A DNA stretch of 64,000 nt from Streptomyces sp. PTY087I2 (GTDB lineage: Bacteria > Actinomycetota > Actinomycetes > Streptomycetales > Streptomycetaceae), in assembly GCF_001687325.1 (NCBI RefSeq), contig NZ_LZRD01000003.1, positions 124,001-188,000 of the forward strand, written 5' to 3'. Numbering within the stretch: position 1 is the stretch's first letter; each line of letters opens with the position of its first letter. The notes below the pieces were generated by a model. The model did not search any database. It was not told the origin of the DNA and saw nothing but the letters and a program-made list of their open reading frames with translations. Shown here piece after piece: positions 18,573 to 26,147 of this stretch. The translations under genes were made by a program, and so were the position numbers.

Positions 18573-19073
18573 ATGACCACACCCCAGGCCTCCTCCGTGA
18601 CGTTCACCCCGGCCCAGTTGGGCACCCAGATCCTGATCGGCTGGAGCGGCCGGCAGCCCGACGCGGACCAGGACACCGCCTATCTCCTCGCGTACTCGCT
18701 CGGCGACGGGCAGGACGGCCCGGTGGTCGGCCGCGAGGCGATGCGCGCCGCGCTGGAGCGTGCGGGGCTCCACGTCGGCGGCCCGATCCAGGACGCCGCC
18801 GAGAGCCCGGGCATCCAGGCGAAGCTCCTCGTCCAGGCGGGCCAGGCCGTCCTGACGCTGCCTCACCTCAGCGCGCAGTACCCCGCCCCCGCGGAGTGGC
18901 TGGCCGCCGCGCAGACCCAGGGCCAGGTGTACGGGATGTTCGCGACGACCCCGTGGCCGGAGGCGGTTCCCGGGCAGCCGGTCAGCGAGGACCGGCTGCG
19001 GGCCTTCGCCGCCGACGAGGAGGTCGTCCGCGCCGCCGCCCACTGTCTGCTCCCGGTCCGCTCCCTGGGCTGA
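18573..19073 (+). CDS. DUF5949 family protein
   Basis: A 166-residue soluble protein that I recognise as the DUF5949 family, found in Streptomyces and without known function. No signal peptide or membrane segment is present. Motif-like stretches are QILIGWSGR, AYLLAYSLGDG and GMFATTPWPEAVPGQPVSEDRLRAF. The ATG at 18573 is selected as the start because upstream in-frame sequence looks non-coding. A long perfect hairpin follows the gene. Confidence 0.65.
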   Translation: MTTPQASSVTFTPAQLGTQILIGWSGRQPDADQDTAYLLAYSLGDGQDGPVVGREAMRAALERAGLHVGGPIQDAAESPGIQAKLLVQAGQAVLTLPHLSAQYPAPAEWLAAAQTQGQVYGMFATTPWPEAVPGQPVSEDRLRAFAADEEVVRAAAHCLLPVRSLG

Positions 19074-19093
19074 GGCGCTCCGCCGCCCCGCGT

Positions 19094-19137
19094 ACGACGA
19101 GGCCCACCACCCCCCGTGGAGTGGTGGGCCTCGTCGT
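19094..19137. terminator. Strong 17-bp perfect hairpin terminator
   Basis: ACGACGAGGCCCACCAC at 19094-19110 is exactly complementary to 19121-19137 with a ten-base loop. It lies just after the DUF5949 gene and probably terminates it. Being symmetrical, it may also stop leftward transcription leaving the rodlin. Confidence 0.75.
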
Positions 19138-19164
19138 GTACGCGATGCCGTGCCGAAACGCGAA

Positions 19165-19198
19165 CGGGCGGCCCGGGGAGTGACCCTCGGACCGCCCG
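19165..19198 (-). terminator. Hairpin downstream of first rodlin
   Basis: CGGGCGGCCCGGGG pairs with CCCTCGGACCGCCCG with two mismatches around a short loop. It begins about 28 bases after the rodlin stop on the minus strand, the expected place for its terminator. Confidence 0.55.
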
Positions 19199-19225
19199 CG
19201 CCGAACTGCGTCAGGCTGAGGCGCG

Positions 19226-19633
19226 TCAGTTGTTGCCGACGCCGTTGCCCGAGAGGACCGGGATGTCGTCCAGGATGTGCGACAGCGGCTCGTCGCCCTT
19301 GGCCTGGGTGGAGTTGTCGGCGCACTGCTGGTTCTGCGGGTTGGACAGGACGTTGACGTCCTGGACCGCGACCGGCACGACACCGACGAGCGAACCGACG
19401 TTCGCCTTGAGGGGCAGGCCGACGCAGAGCTTGTTCAGGGTGCCCTGAACGAGCTGGTTCTGCGGGCTCCAGTCGCCCTTCGTCTCCGCGTTGCCGATCT
19501 CCGACTCGGCGCCGTTCCCGTTGAGGGTGGTGGTGCCGCCGTCGTTGCCGATCGCCATGGCCGTGGGAGCCGCGACTGCGGACAGACCGAGCAGAGACAC
19601 GGCCACTGCCGCGCCGGCCATCATCTTCTTCAT
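19226..19633 (-). CDS. Rodlin family surface protein (first copy)
   Basis: A 135-residue secreted protein resembling RdlA/RdlB. The signal peptide (MKKMMAGAAV to AMA) is about 28 residues. The mature part has NGNGAESEIGN, KGDWSPQ, LNKLC, VQDVNVLSNPQNQQC and LSGNGVGNN, with two conserved cysteines. Rodlins arrange chaplin fibres into the rodlet layer on aerial hyphae and spores. The ATG at 19633 has GAAAGGTGAAG just upstream. This copy diverges more from the two downstream rodlins than they do from each other. Confidence 0.9.
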   Translation of the reverse strand: MKKMMAGAAVAVSLLGLSAVAAPTAMAIGNDGGTTTLNGNGAESEIGNAETKGDWSPQNQLVQGTLNKLCVGLPLKANVGSLVGVVPVAVQDVNVLSNPQNQQCADNSTQAKGDEPLSHILDDIPVLSGNGVGNN

Positions 19634-19751
19634 CAACTTCACCTTTCGGAGCGTCCCGTTGTGGAACGTACTGATCAACTGCCGCTGCCCCTGATCGGTT
19701 GCGCAGTACCACTCATATGGGTTCGTTCCGGCGCAAGGTCGACGGTTCCGG

Positions 19752-19973
19752 TCAGTTTCCGGGCGTCTCAGGCCCGGAGACCTGGTCCGCGGTGCGCGCC
19801 GCCGGCACGAATCCACCGCGGCGGGGGCCGGGGTCCGGGTGCGGTTCCGCCAGGGAGTGGTCGCCTCCGGCCGCCTGCCATTCGGCGAGGAGCCGGTCGT
19901 AGATCGGTGTGCCGCCGCCCGGCGCGGGCCACCGTCCGGTGCTCTGCGAGGTCTGACTGTCGTACGGATCCAT
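19752..19973 (-). CDS. Small hypothetical protein, 73 residues
   Basis: A short minus-strand frame beginning MDPYDSQTSQSTGRWPAPGG followed by TPIYDRLLAEWQAAGG. There is no signal peptide and no cysteines. The N-terminal half looks like real protein; the C-terminal half is proline- and glycine-rich. I do not recognise a family. It lies between two rodlin genes in the same orientation, with a weak ribosome site. Overlapping frames are open here, so the call is moderate. Confidence 0.5.
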   Translation of the reverse strand: MDPYDSQTSQSTGRWPAPGGGTPIYDRLLAEWQAAGGDHSLAEPHPDPGPRRGGFVPAARTADQVSGPETPGN

Positions 19974-20068
19974 GCCGGTGCCCTACCCGTCCCGGCACGG
20001 GCCGTCAGCCGGGGTTACGGCATCCGGCCCAACCGGTTGACCCGAGGGGGGACATGGGCGCATGACGA

Positions 20069-20126
20069 GGGGCCGGCCCCTGTCCGGTCCGGCGAGGAAC
20101 GGTCGCCGTACGGAAGGGCCGGCCCC
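20069..20126 (-). terminator. Hairpin downstream of second rodlin
   Basis: GGGGCCGGCCC at 20069-20079 matches the reverse complement GGGCCGGCCCC at 20116-20126, an 11-bp stem with a long loop; each arm is also internally palindromic. It starts 37 bases after the second rodlin stop. Confidence 0.5.
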
Positions 20127-20162
20127 AGGTGGTCACCGGGAGCGGACCGGGGTCACGCGGTC

Positions 20163-20573
20163 TCAGCTGTTGCCGGCGCCGTTGCCCGAGAGGATCGGGA
20201 TGTCGTTCAGGAGGTGCGACAGCGCCTCGTCACCCTTGGCCTGGGTGGAGTTCTCGGTGCACTGCTGGTTCTGCGGCGAGGACAGGACGTTGATGTCCTG
20301 GACGGAGACCGGCACGAGGCCGAGCAGCGAGCCGACGTTCGCCTTGGCCGGGAGGGCGATGCAGGGCTTGTTCAGCGAGCCCTGGATGAGCGCGAACTGC
20401 GGGCTCCAGTCGCCGTGGGTCTCGGAGTTGCCGTAGGCCTGCGAGGCGCCGTTGCCGTTGACCGTGGTGGTGCCGCCGTCGTTGGCGATGGCCATGGCGG
20501 ACGGGGCGGCCGCGGCGGAGACGCCGACGATGGAGACGGCGACGGCCGCCGAGGACATGATCTTCTTGAACAT
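20163..20573 (-). CDS. Rodlin family surface protein (second copy)
   Basis: A 136-residue secreted rodlin. The signal peptide begins MFKKIMSSAAVAVS and ends at AMA. The mature region has NGNGASQAYGNSETHGDWSPQ, LNKPC, VQDINVLSSPQNQQC and ILSGNGAGNS. It differs from the third rodlin at only about a dozen mature positions, which indicates a recent duplication. The ATG at 20573 is preceded by a purine-rich AGAAGGGC site. Confidence 0.9.
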   Translation of the reverse strand: MFKKIMSSAAVAVSIVGVSAAAAPSAMAIANDGGTTTVNGNGASQAYGNSETHGDWSPQFALIQGSLNKPCIALPAKANVGSLLGLVPVSVQDINVLSSPQNQQCTENSTQAKGDEALSHLLNDIPILSGNGAGNS

Positions 20574-20644
20574 GGAAGAGCCCTTCTGGAAGAGATGCGT
20601 GATCAGGCGGAGAAGCCCGGGGGGAATGGTCGTGGTGCGGCGGG

Positions 20645-20935
20645 TCAGCCGCCGAGGGGAACGCCGCCGAGCAGCGGGGCGGCGCTTTCGGCCGCACCGG
20701 TTGCCTGGCCCGCCAGCTTGCCGACCGTGCCGTCCTCCGAGAGCGTCTCGGTGGTCTCGGCGGCCGTGTCCACCAGCGGGTCGACGACCTGCGGGGCACT
20801 GGCCATCACCTGGTTGAGGCCGCTGTCGAGGCTGAAGCTGGGGGCCGTGGGCGTAGGAGCCGCGAAGGCGGGGGCGGCCGTTCCGAGGGCAGCCACGGAA
20901 CCGACAACGAGGGCGGCGGTCTTCGCGTACTTCAC
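20645..20935 (-). CDS. Small secreted protein in rodlin cluster
   Basis: A 96-residue secreted protein of unknown function, with signal peptide MKYAKTAALVVGSVAALG to AFA. The mature part is about 70 residues, Ala/Thr/Glu-rich, without cysteines, ending GGVPLGG. I do not recognise a family. The GTG at 20935 is chosen because GGAAGGGAACC lies just upstream; an ATG at 20989 would place charged residues before the signal. It sits between a rodlin and a chaplin in the same orientation, which suggests a cell-surface role. Confidence 0.7.
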   Translation of the reverse strand: MKYAKTAALVVGSVAALGTAAPAFAAPTPTAPSFSLDSGLNQVMASAPQVVDPLVDTAAETTETLSEDGTVGKLAGQATGAAESAAPLLGGVPLGG

Positions 20936-21092
20936 TTTTCTGGTTCCCTTCCGCGCGGCGTCTGCTTCGGTCACGTCTCCGTGCCGCACACAAGCCTTCT
21001 TTACCTGTGACTTCTGCCGCTTTCTTCCTGATCAACGATCAGGCCGCTTCCGGGAAACTGTGGGGCGCGGAATTTCTCCGGCGTCGTCCACG

Positions 21093-21124
21093 AAAAAACC
21101 CCGGACGGCATGTGCCGCCCGGGG
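21093..21124 (-). terminator. Intrinsic terminator with T6 tract after the short chaplin
   Basis: On the minus strand CCCCGGGCGGC and GCCGTCCGGGG pair around a four-base ACAT loop with one mismatch, followed directly by six T residues (complement of 21093-21098). This is a textbook factor-independent terminator placed 20 bases after the short chaplin stop, and unusual in this window for having a T run. Confidence 0.8.
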
Positions 21125-21143
21125 CCCGACGAACTGCGGAGTG

Positions 21144-21377
21144 TTACTTGTTGATGCAGGTGTTGCCGAACGCCGGGTTCAGCGCGCCGATCACGTTGAC
21201 GGTGTTACCGCAGACGTTGACCGGAATGTGGATCGGGGCCTGGAGGATGTTGCCCGACAGCACGCCCGGGGAGTGCGCGGCAATGGCTTCGGCGCCCGAG
21301 TCGGCCATGGCCGGCGCGGCGACGCCCATCGCCATGAACGTACCGGCGGCGACGGCGGCAACCTTGGTGAACTTCAC
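21144..21377 (-). CDS. Short chaplin
   Basis: A 77-residue secreted chaplin: signal peptide about residues 1-25, then one chaplin domain with SPGVLSGN, QAPIHIPVNVCGNTVNVIG and ALNPAFGNTCINK. The two cysteines and the hydrophobic beta-prone core are those of short chaplins, which form amyloid fibrils that make aerial hyphae hydrophobic. There is no sortase signal. The start is a GTG at 21377 after GGAAAGGGAAG. Rodlin genes lie on both sides. Confidence 0.92.
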   Translation of the reverse strand: MKFTKVAAVAAGTFMAMGVAAPAMADSGAEAIAAHSPGVLSGNILQAPIHIPVNVCGNTVNVIGALNPAFGNTCINK

Positions 21378-21564
21378 GTTTCTTCCCTTTCCTCGGCGGA
21401 GTCCGGTGCGGTCACGACTGTCGTGCCCCGCCCGAGCCGGATACTGAATCGCTCACGACTCCTGCGCTGTCCTACGTAACGATGAACACCCGGAATCGGA
21501 ACTGTTCGTCGGACGGATTTCTGGATATCCGCCCGAATGCCGCAGTCGCGTCCGGGGAAAGCAA

Positions 21565-21609
21565 CGGGCCCGGGCCGCTCGGTGGAGGAACGCCGAGGGC
21601 CCGGGCCCG
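21565..21609 (-). terminator. Hairpin downstream of third rodlin
   Basis: CGGGCCCGGGCCGCTCGG at 21565-21582 pairs with CCGAGGGCCCGGGCCCG at 21593-21609 with a one-base bulge and a ten-base loop. It lies 18 bases after the third rodlin stop. Confidence 0.65.
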
Positions 21610-21626
21610 AGTAGGGCGGCCGCGGG

Positions 21627-22028
21627 TCAGCTGTTGCCGACGCCGTTGCCGGAGAGGATCGGGATGCCGTCCAGGATGTGCGACAGCGCCTCGTCACCCT
21701 TGGTCTGGGTGGAGTTCTCGGTGCACTGCTGGTTCTGCGGGGACGACAGGACGTTGATGTCCTGGACCGCGACCGGCACGAGACCGACGAGCGAACCGAC
21801 GTTCGCCTTGGCCGGAAGGGCGATGCAGGGCTTGTTCAGCGAGCCCTGGACGAGCGCGAACTGCGGGCTCCAGTCGCCGTGGGTCTCGGAGTTGCCGTAC
21901 GACTGCGAGGCACCGTTGCCGTTGACCGTGGTGGTGCCGCCATCGTCGGCGATGGCCATGGCCTGCGTCGCACCGAGACCGAGGATGGAGGCGGCGGCAA
22001 CGCCCGTAGCCAGAACCTTCTTGATCAC
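21627..22028 (-). CDS. Rodlin family surface protein (third copy)
   Basis: A 133-residue secreted rodlin starting at a GTG (22028) with GAAGGG upstream. The signal peptide begins MIKKVLATGVAAAS and ends AMA. The mature part has NGNGASQSYGNSETHGDWSPQ, LNKPC, VQDINVLSSPQNQQC and ILSGNGVGNS. It is about 90 percent identical to the second rodlin over the mature region. It heads the leftward cluster and diverges from the sortase-anchored chaplin. Confidence 0.9.
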   Translation of the reverse strand: MIKKVLATGVAAASILGLGATQAMAIADDGGTTTVNGNGASQSYGNSETHGDWSPQFALVQGSLNKPCIALPAKANVGSLVGLVPVAVQDINVLSSPQNQQCTENSTQTKGDEALSHILDGIPILSGNGVGNS

Positions 22029-22585
22029 GATTAACCCTTCTCGTACTGGTCGCCCCGTGGCGGAGCCCCCTGGTCAACTCACCACGCGACATTAGGTTCC
22101 GCCCATTCACCCGAATGCCGGACACGAGGGGCTCCCCGCCCCTCCTTCGTACAGCTATTTCGTACGGCAGTCTGTTCGTGAAGAAATTGCACAGGCCCCC
22201 TCCGACTCATTTCGCCCGAACGGGTGGGCGGGCACCACTGCACCTGACGCCGCGAAACGGCCGCGAACGGATACCCGGACACAGTCAACACCGGCGGAGA
22301 GCAGCGCAGTTGAGGGCGAATCGTTTTTCTCGTTCGGCGAACCGGGACGGGCGGGGCGCAACCGAACCACCCGTACGGGTGATTACACAATTTCCACGCA
22401 ACTCCAAGTTTCCCGCGTGACGTCTGTGTCGTTATGGCAGTCGTCCAGCGCGCACGTCTTCACCACTTTCACCATGGCTTCCCGCCGGATCCGGCTGTGC
22501 AGCGGCTCCGCCCGATGGCTGCCCGTTGTCCGCGCGCGAAGCACCCACGCGATGTCCTCGCGAATGTCCTCAGAAAGGGCAAGTA
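22029..22585. other. Divergent intergenic region between rodlin and chaplin
   Basis: These 557 bases separate the third rodlin (leftward) from the long chaplin (rightward). No convincing ORF is present; open frames lack ribosome sites and secreted-protein character. The stretch around 22310-22440 is visibly poorer in GC than the coding DNA, as expected of promoters. Developmental promoters for both sides are presumably here, but I cannot assign specific boxes. Confidence 0.5.
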
Positions 22586-23278
22586 ATGCGACAGGTCTTG
22601 AATAAAAGCATGATCGTCATGGCGGCCGCATCGGGCCTCCTGGCGGCGGTGGGCGGCACCGCGCACGCCGATGCGTCGGCCGAGGGCGCGGCCGTCGGTT
22701 CGCCGGGGGTCGGTTCGGGCAACGCCGTGCAGGCGCCGGTGCACATCCCGGTCAATGTGTGCGGCAACACCGTCAATGTGATCGCTCTGCTGAACCCGGC
22801 CTTCGGCAACAAGTGCGTGAACGCCGACGGCCCGAAGCACGGCCACCCGCCGGTCAAGCCGCCGGTCGATGAGCCTCCCGTGGATGAGCCCCCGGTGGAC
22901 GAGCCGCCCGTGGATGAGCCCCCCGTGGACGAGCCTCCGGTCGATGAGCCCCCCGTGGACGAACCGCCGGTCGATGAGCCGCCGGTGGATGAGCCTCCGG
23001 TGGACGAGCCCCCGGTGGATGAGCCCCCGGTGGACGAGCCGCCCGTGGACCAGCCGCCCGTCGACGAGCCGCCGACCGACACGCCTGGTACCGACACGCC
23101 CGGCACCGACACCCCTGGCTCGGACACTCCCGGGTCCGGCGCGCCGGGGTCCAACGCCCCTGACGCGCACCTGGCCGACACCGGCGCCGCCGACCTGGGC
23201 CTGGCCGCCGGCGCGAGCGCCGCGCTCCTGCTCGGCGGTGCGGTGCTGATGCGCCGCACCCGTAACGCGCGGGACTGA
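22586..23278 (+). CDS. Long chaplin with PPVDE repeats and sortase signal
   Basis: A 230-residue precursor. It has a signal peptide (about 1-29) and one chaplin domain (about 33-78, with SPGVGSGN, QAPVHIPVNVCGNTVNVI and NPAFGNKC). Fourteen tandem units of PPVDE/PPVDQ follow (about 92-163), then a DTPG-rich spacer. The end is a sorting signal: LADTG near residue 196, a hydrophobic span and a basic RRTRNARD tail. Long chaplins of this type are attached to peptidoglycan by sortase (LAxTG motif). Known long chaplins usually carry two chaplin domains, whereas this one has a single domain and a proline-rich stalk. The start at 22586 follows GAAAGGGC. Confidence 0.9.
   Translation: MRQVLNKSMIVMAAASGLLAAVGGTAHADASAEGAAVGSPGVGSGNAVQAPVHIPVNVCGNTVNVIALLNPAFGNKCVNADGPKHGHPPVKPPVDEPPVDEPPVDEPPVDEPPVDEPPVDEPPVDEPPVDEPPVDEPPVDEPPVDEPPVDEPPVDQPPVDEPPTDTPGTDTPGTDTPGSDTPGSGAPGSNAPDAHLADTGAADLGLAAGASAALLLGGAVLMRRTRNARD
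22860..23074 (+). repeat. 15-bp tandem repeat tract encoding PPVDE units
   Basis: About fourteen consecutive 15-base units encode Pro-Pro-Val-Asp-Glu, with one Gln variant near the end. Synonymous differences between units (gtggat, gtcgat, gtggac) show an older array with some homogenised blocks. Unit number is likely to vary between strains by slippage without frame loss. Confidence 0.9.
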
Positions 23279-23300
23279 TAGAGCTCCTGCGGGAGAACGA

Positions 23301-23336
23301 GGTCCGGCCGGACAGCGGGGACTGTCCGGCCGGACC
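23301..23336 (+). terminator. Perfect 15-bp hairpin after long chaplin
   Basis: GGTCCGGCCGGACAG at 23301-23315 is exactly complementary to 23322-23336, with a six-base loop. It starts 22 bases after the chaplin stop. Confidence 0.75.
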
Positions 23337-23458
23337 TTCCGCGTGTGCGAAGGGCCGTTCTCCGGGAAGGCCGGGCCGGGCGGTGGAACGATGAGCGGGG
23401 CACCACGCACCACGCACCGCGCGGAACACCAGGGCGACGAACGGGAAGGGCCGGGGAC

Positions 23459-24745
23459 GTGGCAGCAGCGTTACGCATCGGGGTGGTCGGCGGCAGCATC
23501 GCGGGGTGCGCGGCGGCCGTCGCGGGCTCGCGGGCCGGGGCGGACGTGACCGTGTACGAACGGAGCGGCGCCGAACTCCAGGACCGGGGGGTCGGCATCG
23601 TGATCCCGCCGCCGCTCCACGCGGAACTGGTCGGGTCCGGCTATCTGGACGCGGACATGCCGACGGCGCCCGTCGGGACGCGGGTCTGGCTGACGCGGGA
23701 GCCGGGCGGGCGGTCCGCGCGCGAACTGGCCCGCCAGCCCTCCCCCGTGACCCCGTGCAACTGGGGTCTGCTGTGGCGGTCGTTGCGCGCGAGCGTCGGG
23801 GCCGTGCGCTATCTCCGTGGGGAGCCGGTGACCTCGGTCCGGCAGGACGCGGCCGGGCGCGCGGTGATCGCCTCCGCGCGGGGCGAGGAGGCGTACGACG
23901 TGGTCGTGGGCGCCGACGGACACGCCTCGGCCACCCGGCAGTTGCTCGCACCGGGGCTCCGGCCGGAGCCCGCCCCGTACCTGGTCTGGCGTGGCGCGAT
24001 CCCGCTCGGCGCGCTGACCGGGCACCCGCGGGAGCTGGAACTCCTGCGCGGCGCGTGGGTGACGCTGGGCTTCCCCGGCGGGCACGGCATCTTCTACCTG
24101 ATCCCCGGTGGCCCGCAGGACGGCGACGGCAGCACGGGGGCGGGCAACCGGCTGCTCGCGTACGCCATTTACGGCCGGCCGCCCGAGGGCGCCGACCCCG
24201 GACCGTACGTCCAGGAACTGGCGAAGGAGCACTTTCCGGCGGCCTGGGCGGACATCGTCGCGCGGGGCGGCCGCCGGGCGACGGCCTGCCACCCGGTCGC
24301 CGATGTGCAGGCCCCCCGGGTCGCCCGCCCGCCCCTGCTGCTGGCCGGGGACGCGGCCGGGGTGACCAGGCCGCACACCGCGACCGGCGCGGTCAAGGCG
24401 CTCCAGGACGCCCTGTGCCTGGAGCGGGTCCTGCGCGAGGGACCGGATCTCCCGACGGCGCTGGAGCGGTACGCGGACGAACGGACGGCGGCGGGCGCAC
24501 AGTTGGTGGAGCTGGGCCGCCGGATGGGACGCGCCCTGGTCGAGAAGGTGCCCGACTGGCCGGCGATGGGGCAGGACGAGGTGGACGTCTGGTTCCGCGG
24601 GGTGCTGGCAGGGACGTGGCACTACCTCTACGAGGAGCCCGGAAAGGCCGCCGGGACCACGGCGGCGGGTCCGACCACTACCGCCGCCCCGTCCGCGCGC
24701 CGCCCCGGCCTCGGTGCGGGCCCGGAGGCGGCCGTCGGCCGGTGA
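23459..24745 (+). CDS. FAD-dependent monooxygenase
   Basis: A 428-residue flavoprotein of the group A aromatic hydroxylase type. The N-terminal dinucleotide fold is IGVVGGSIAGCAAAVAGSRAG, VVVGADGHASATRQLL is the DG-type motif, and LLLAGDAAGVTRPHTATGAVKALQDA is the second FAD motif. It probably uses NAD(P)H and O2 to hydroxylate or epoxidise an unknown substrate. The GTG start at 23459 is chosen because the FAD motif follows within six residues and GGAAGGG lies upstream; the frame itself opens at 23345. The last 30 residues are Ala/Thr/Pro-rich and poorly conserved in appearance. It is convergent with the thiolase. Confidence 0.82.
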   Translation: MAAALRIGVVGGSIAGCAAAVAGSRAGADVTVYERSGAELQDRGVGIVIPPPLHAELVGSGYLDADMPTAPVGTRVWLTREPGGRSARELARQPSPVTPCNWGLLWRSLRASVGAVRYLRGEPVTSVRQDAAGRAVIASARGEEAYDVVVGADGHASATRQLLAPGLRPEPAPYLVWRGAIPLGALTGHPRELELLRGAWVTLGFPGGHGIFYLIPGGPQDGDGSTGAGNRLLAYAIYGRPPEGADPGPYVQELAKEHFPAAWADIVARGGRRATACHPVADVQAPRVARPPLLLAGDAAGVTRPHTATGAVKALQDALCLERVLREGPDLPTALERYADERTAAGAQLVELGRRMGRALVEKVPDWPAMGQDEVDVWFRGVLAGTWHYLYEEPGKAAGTTAAGPTTTAAPSARRPGLGAGPEAAVGR

Positions 24746-24785
24746 GGGGGCTCCGCGCGAACCGGCCTCAGTCCGCGAACGCCCC

Positions 24786-26006
24786 TCAGTCCGCGATGCG
24801 TTCGAAGATCGCCGCGAGGCCCTGGCCGCCGCCGATGCACATCGTCTCCAGGCCGAACCGGGCCTCGCGGCGGTGGAGTTCGCGGGTGAGGGTGGCGAGG
24901 ATGCGGGCCCCGGTGGCGCCGACCGGGTGGCCCAGCGAGATGCCCGAACCGTTGACGTTGATCCGCTGTTCGTGGTCCTTCTCGCCGAGGCCCAACTCCC
25001 TTGTGCAGGCCAGCACCTGGGCGGCGAACGCCTCGTTCAGCTCGATCAGGTCGAGGTCGGCGAGCGTGAGGCCCGCCCGGTCCAGGGCGGTGCGGGTGGC
25101 GGCGACGGGGGCGATGCCCATCGTCGCGGCGGGCACCCCGGCGCGGGCGAACGAGACGAGGCGGACGAGCGGGGTGAGGCCGAGGCGTTCGGCGGTCTCG
25201 GCGCTGGTGACCAGGCAGGCGGCGGCCGCGTCGTTCTGGCCGCTGGCGTTGCCCGCGGTGACGGTGGCGTCCGGGTCGGACTTCGCCATCACCGGTCGGA
25301 GGGCGGCGAGTTGCTCGGCCGTCGTGTCGGGGCGGGGGTGTTCGTCGGCGGTGACCGTCGTCTCGCCCTTGCGGGTGCGTACGGTGACGGGGACGGTCTC
25401 CGCGTCGTAGCGGCCCTCGGCGGCGGCGCGGGCCGCCCGCGCTTGCGAGCGCAGTGCCAGGGCGTCCTGGTCGGCGCGGCCGATGCCGTACTCCCGGCGC
25501 AGGTTCTCCGCCGTCTCGATCATGCCGCCGGGGACCGGGTGGTTGACGCCACCGGCGGTCACGCGCCCCCGGGCGAGGGCGTCGTGGAGCTGGAGGCCGG
25601 GGCCCTTGATGCCCCAGCGTCCGTCGTGGGTGTAGTAGGGGGCAGCACTCATCACGTCGACGCCGCCCGCGATCACGACGTCGCTGAACCCGGCCCGGAT
25701 CTGCATCGCCGCGTCCAGCACCGCCTGGAGCCCGGAGCCGCAGCGGCGGTCGACCTGGGACCCGGTGACCGTGGTGGGCAGCCCGGCGTCCAGGGCGGCG
25801 ACCCGGCCGATGGCGGGGGCCTCGCTGGTCGGGTAGGCGTGGCCGAGGATCACCTCGTCGACCCGGCCGGGGTCGATGCCGGTACGGGTGACGATCTCCG
25901 CGATGACCCGTGCGGCCAGCGCGGCCGGGGTCTGCTGGGCGAAGGCCCCGCCGAACCGGCCGATGGGGGTGCGCAGGGGTTCGCAGATGACGACGTCGTG
26001 CGGCAC
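24786..26006 (-). CDS. Thiolase (acetyl-CoA/3-oxoadipyl-CoA acetyltransferase)
   Basis: A 406-residue thiolase. The nucleophilic Cys is residue 89 in DRRCGSGLQ. NEAFAAQ carries the catalytic-pocket Asn-Glu, His about 360 is in SLGHPVGATG, and the second Cys about 390 is in MCIGGGQG. It cleaves 3-oxoacyl-CoA with CoA, releasing acetyl-CoA. The neighbouring LysR regulator and CoA-transferase point to a beta-ketoadipate or related acid pathway, but the exact substrate cannot be read from the sequence. It starts at a GTG (26006); the frame is open far upstream. It is 137 bases downstream of the LysR gene, with its own probable operator between. Confidence 0.88.
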   Translation of the reverse strand: MPHDVVICEPLRTPIGRFGGAFAQQTPAALAARVIAEIVTRTGIDPGRVDEVILGHAYPTSEAPAIGRVAALDAGLPTTVTGSQVDRRCGSGLQAVLDAAMQIRAGFSDVVIAGGVDVMSAAPYYTHDGRWGIKGPGLQLHDALARGRVTAGGVNHPVPGGMIETAENLRREYGIGRADQDALALRSQARAARAAAEGRYDAETVPVTVRTRKGETTVTADEHPRPDTTAEQLAALRPVMAKSDPDATVTAGNASGQNDAAAACLVTSAETAERLGLTPLVRLVSFARAGVPAATMGIAPVAATRTALDRAGLTLADLDLIELNEAFAAQVLACTRELGLGEKDHEQRINVNGSGISLGHPVGATGARILATLTRELHRREARFGLETMCIGGGQGLAAIFERIAD

Positions 26007-26102
26007 GGAGGGCCTTCCCTGGGGTCGGGCGCGGGGAAACAGGGGCGCGTTGCGGTGGGCGGGTGGTGCGGTGGGACGACCTTCGCATCCGGCACTGAGT
26101 CG

Positions 26103-26119
26103 GTCCAATATCGAATCCG
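26103..26119 (-). promoter_or_regulatory. Candidate LysR operator upstream of thiolase
   Basis: The minus-strand sequence ATTCGATATTGGAC here matches ATTCGGTATTGGAC at 27098-27111 at 13 of 14 positions. One copy precedes the thiolase and the other precedes the CoA-transferase operon, flanking the LysR gene. This is the arrangement expected if the regulator controls both units. Confidence 0.5.
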
Positions 26120-26126
26120 CACCGGG

Positions 26127-26147
26127 TTGAGAGGCTGTACGTCTCAA
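26127..26147. repeat. Inverted repeat TTGAGA-N9-TCTCAA
   Basis: A six-base perfect inverted repeat with a nine-base spacer that overlaps the end of the LysR gene. LysR proteins often bind such interrupted dyads, so it may be part of the thiolase operator; a weak terminator is the alternative. Confidence 0.35.

Noticed and set aside
22860..23074. Regular 15-base repeat that could be mistaken for a CRISPR-like array
   Set aside because: Units are contiguous with no spacers and encode PPVDE in frame within a chaplin gene.
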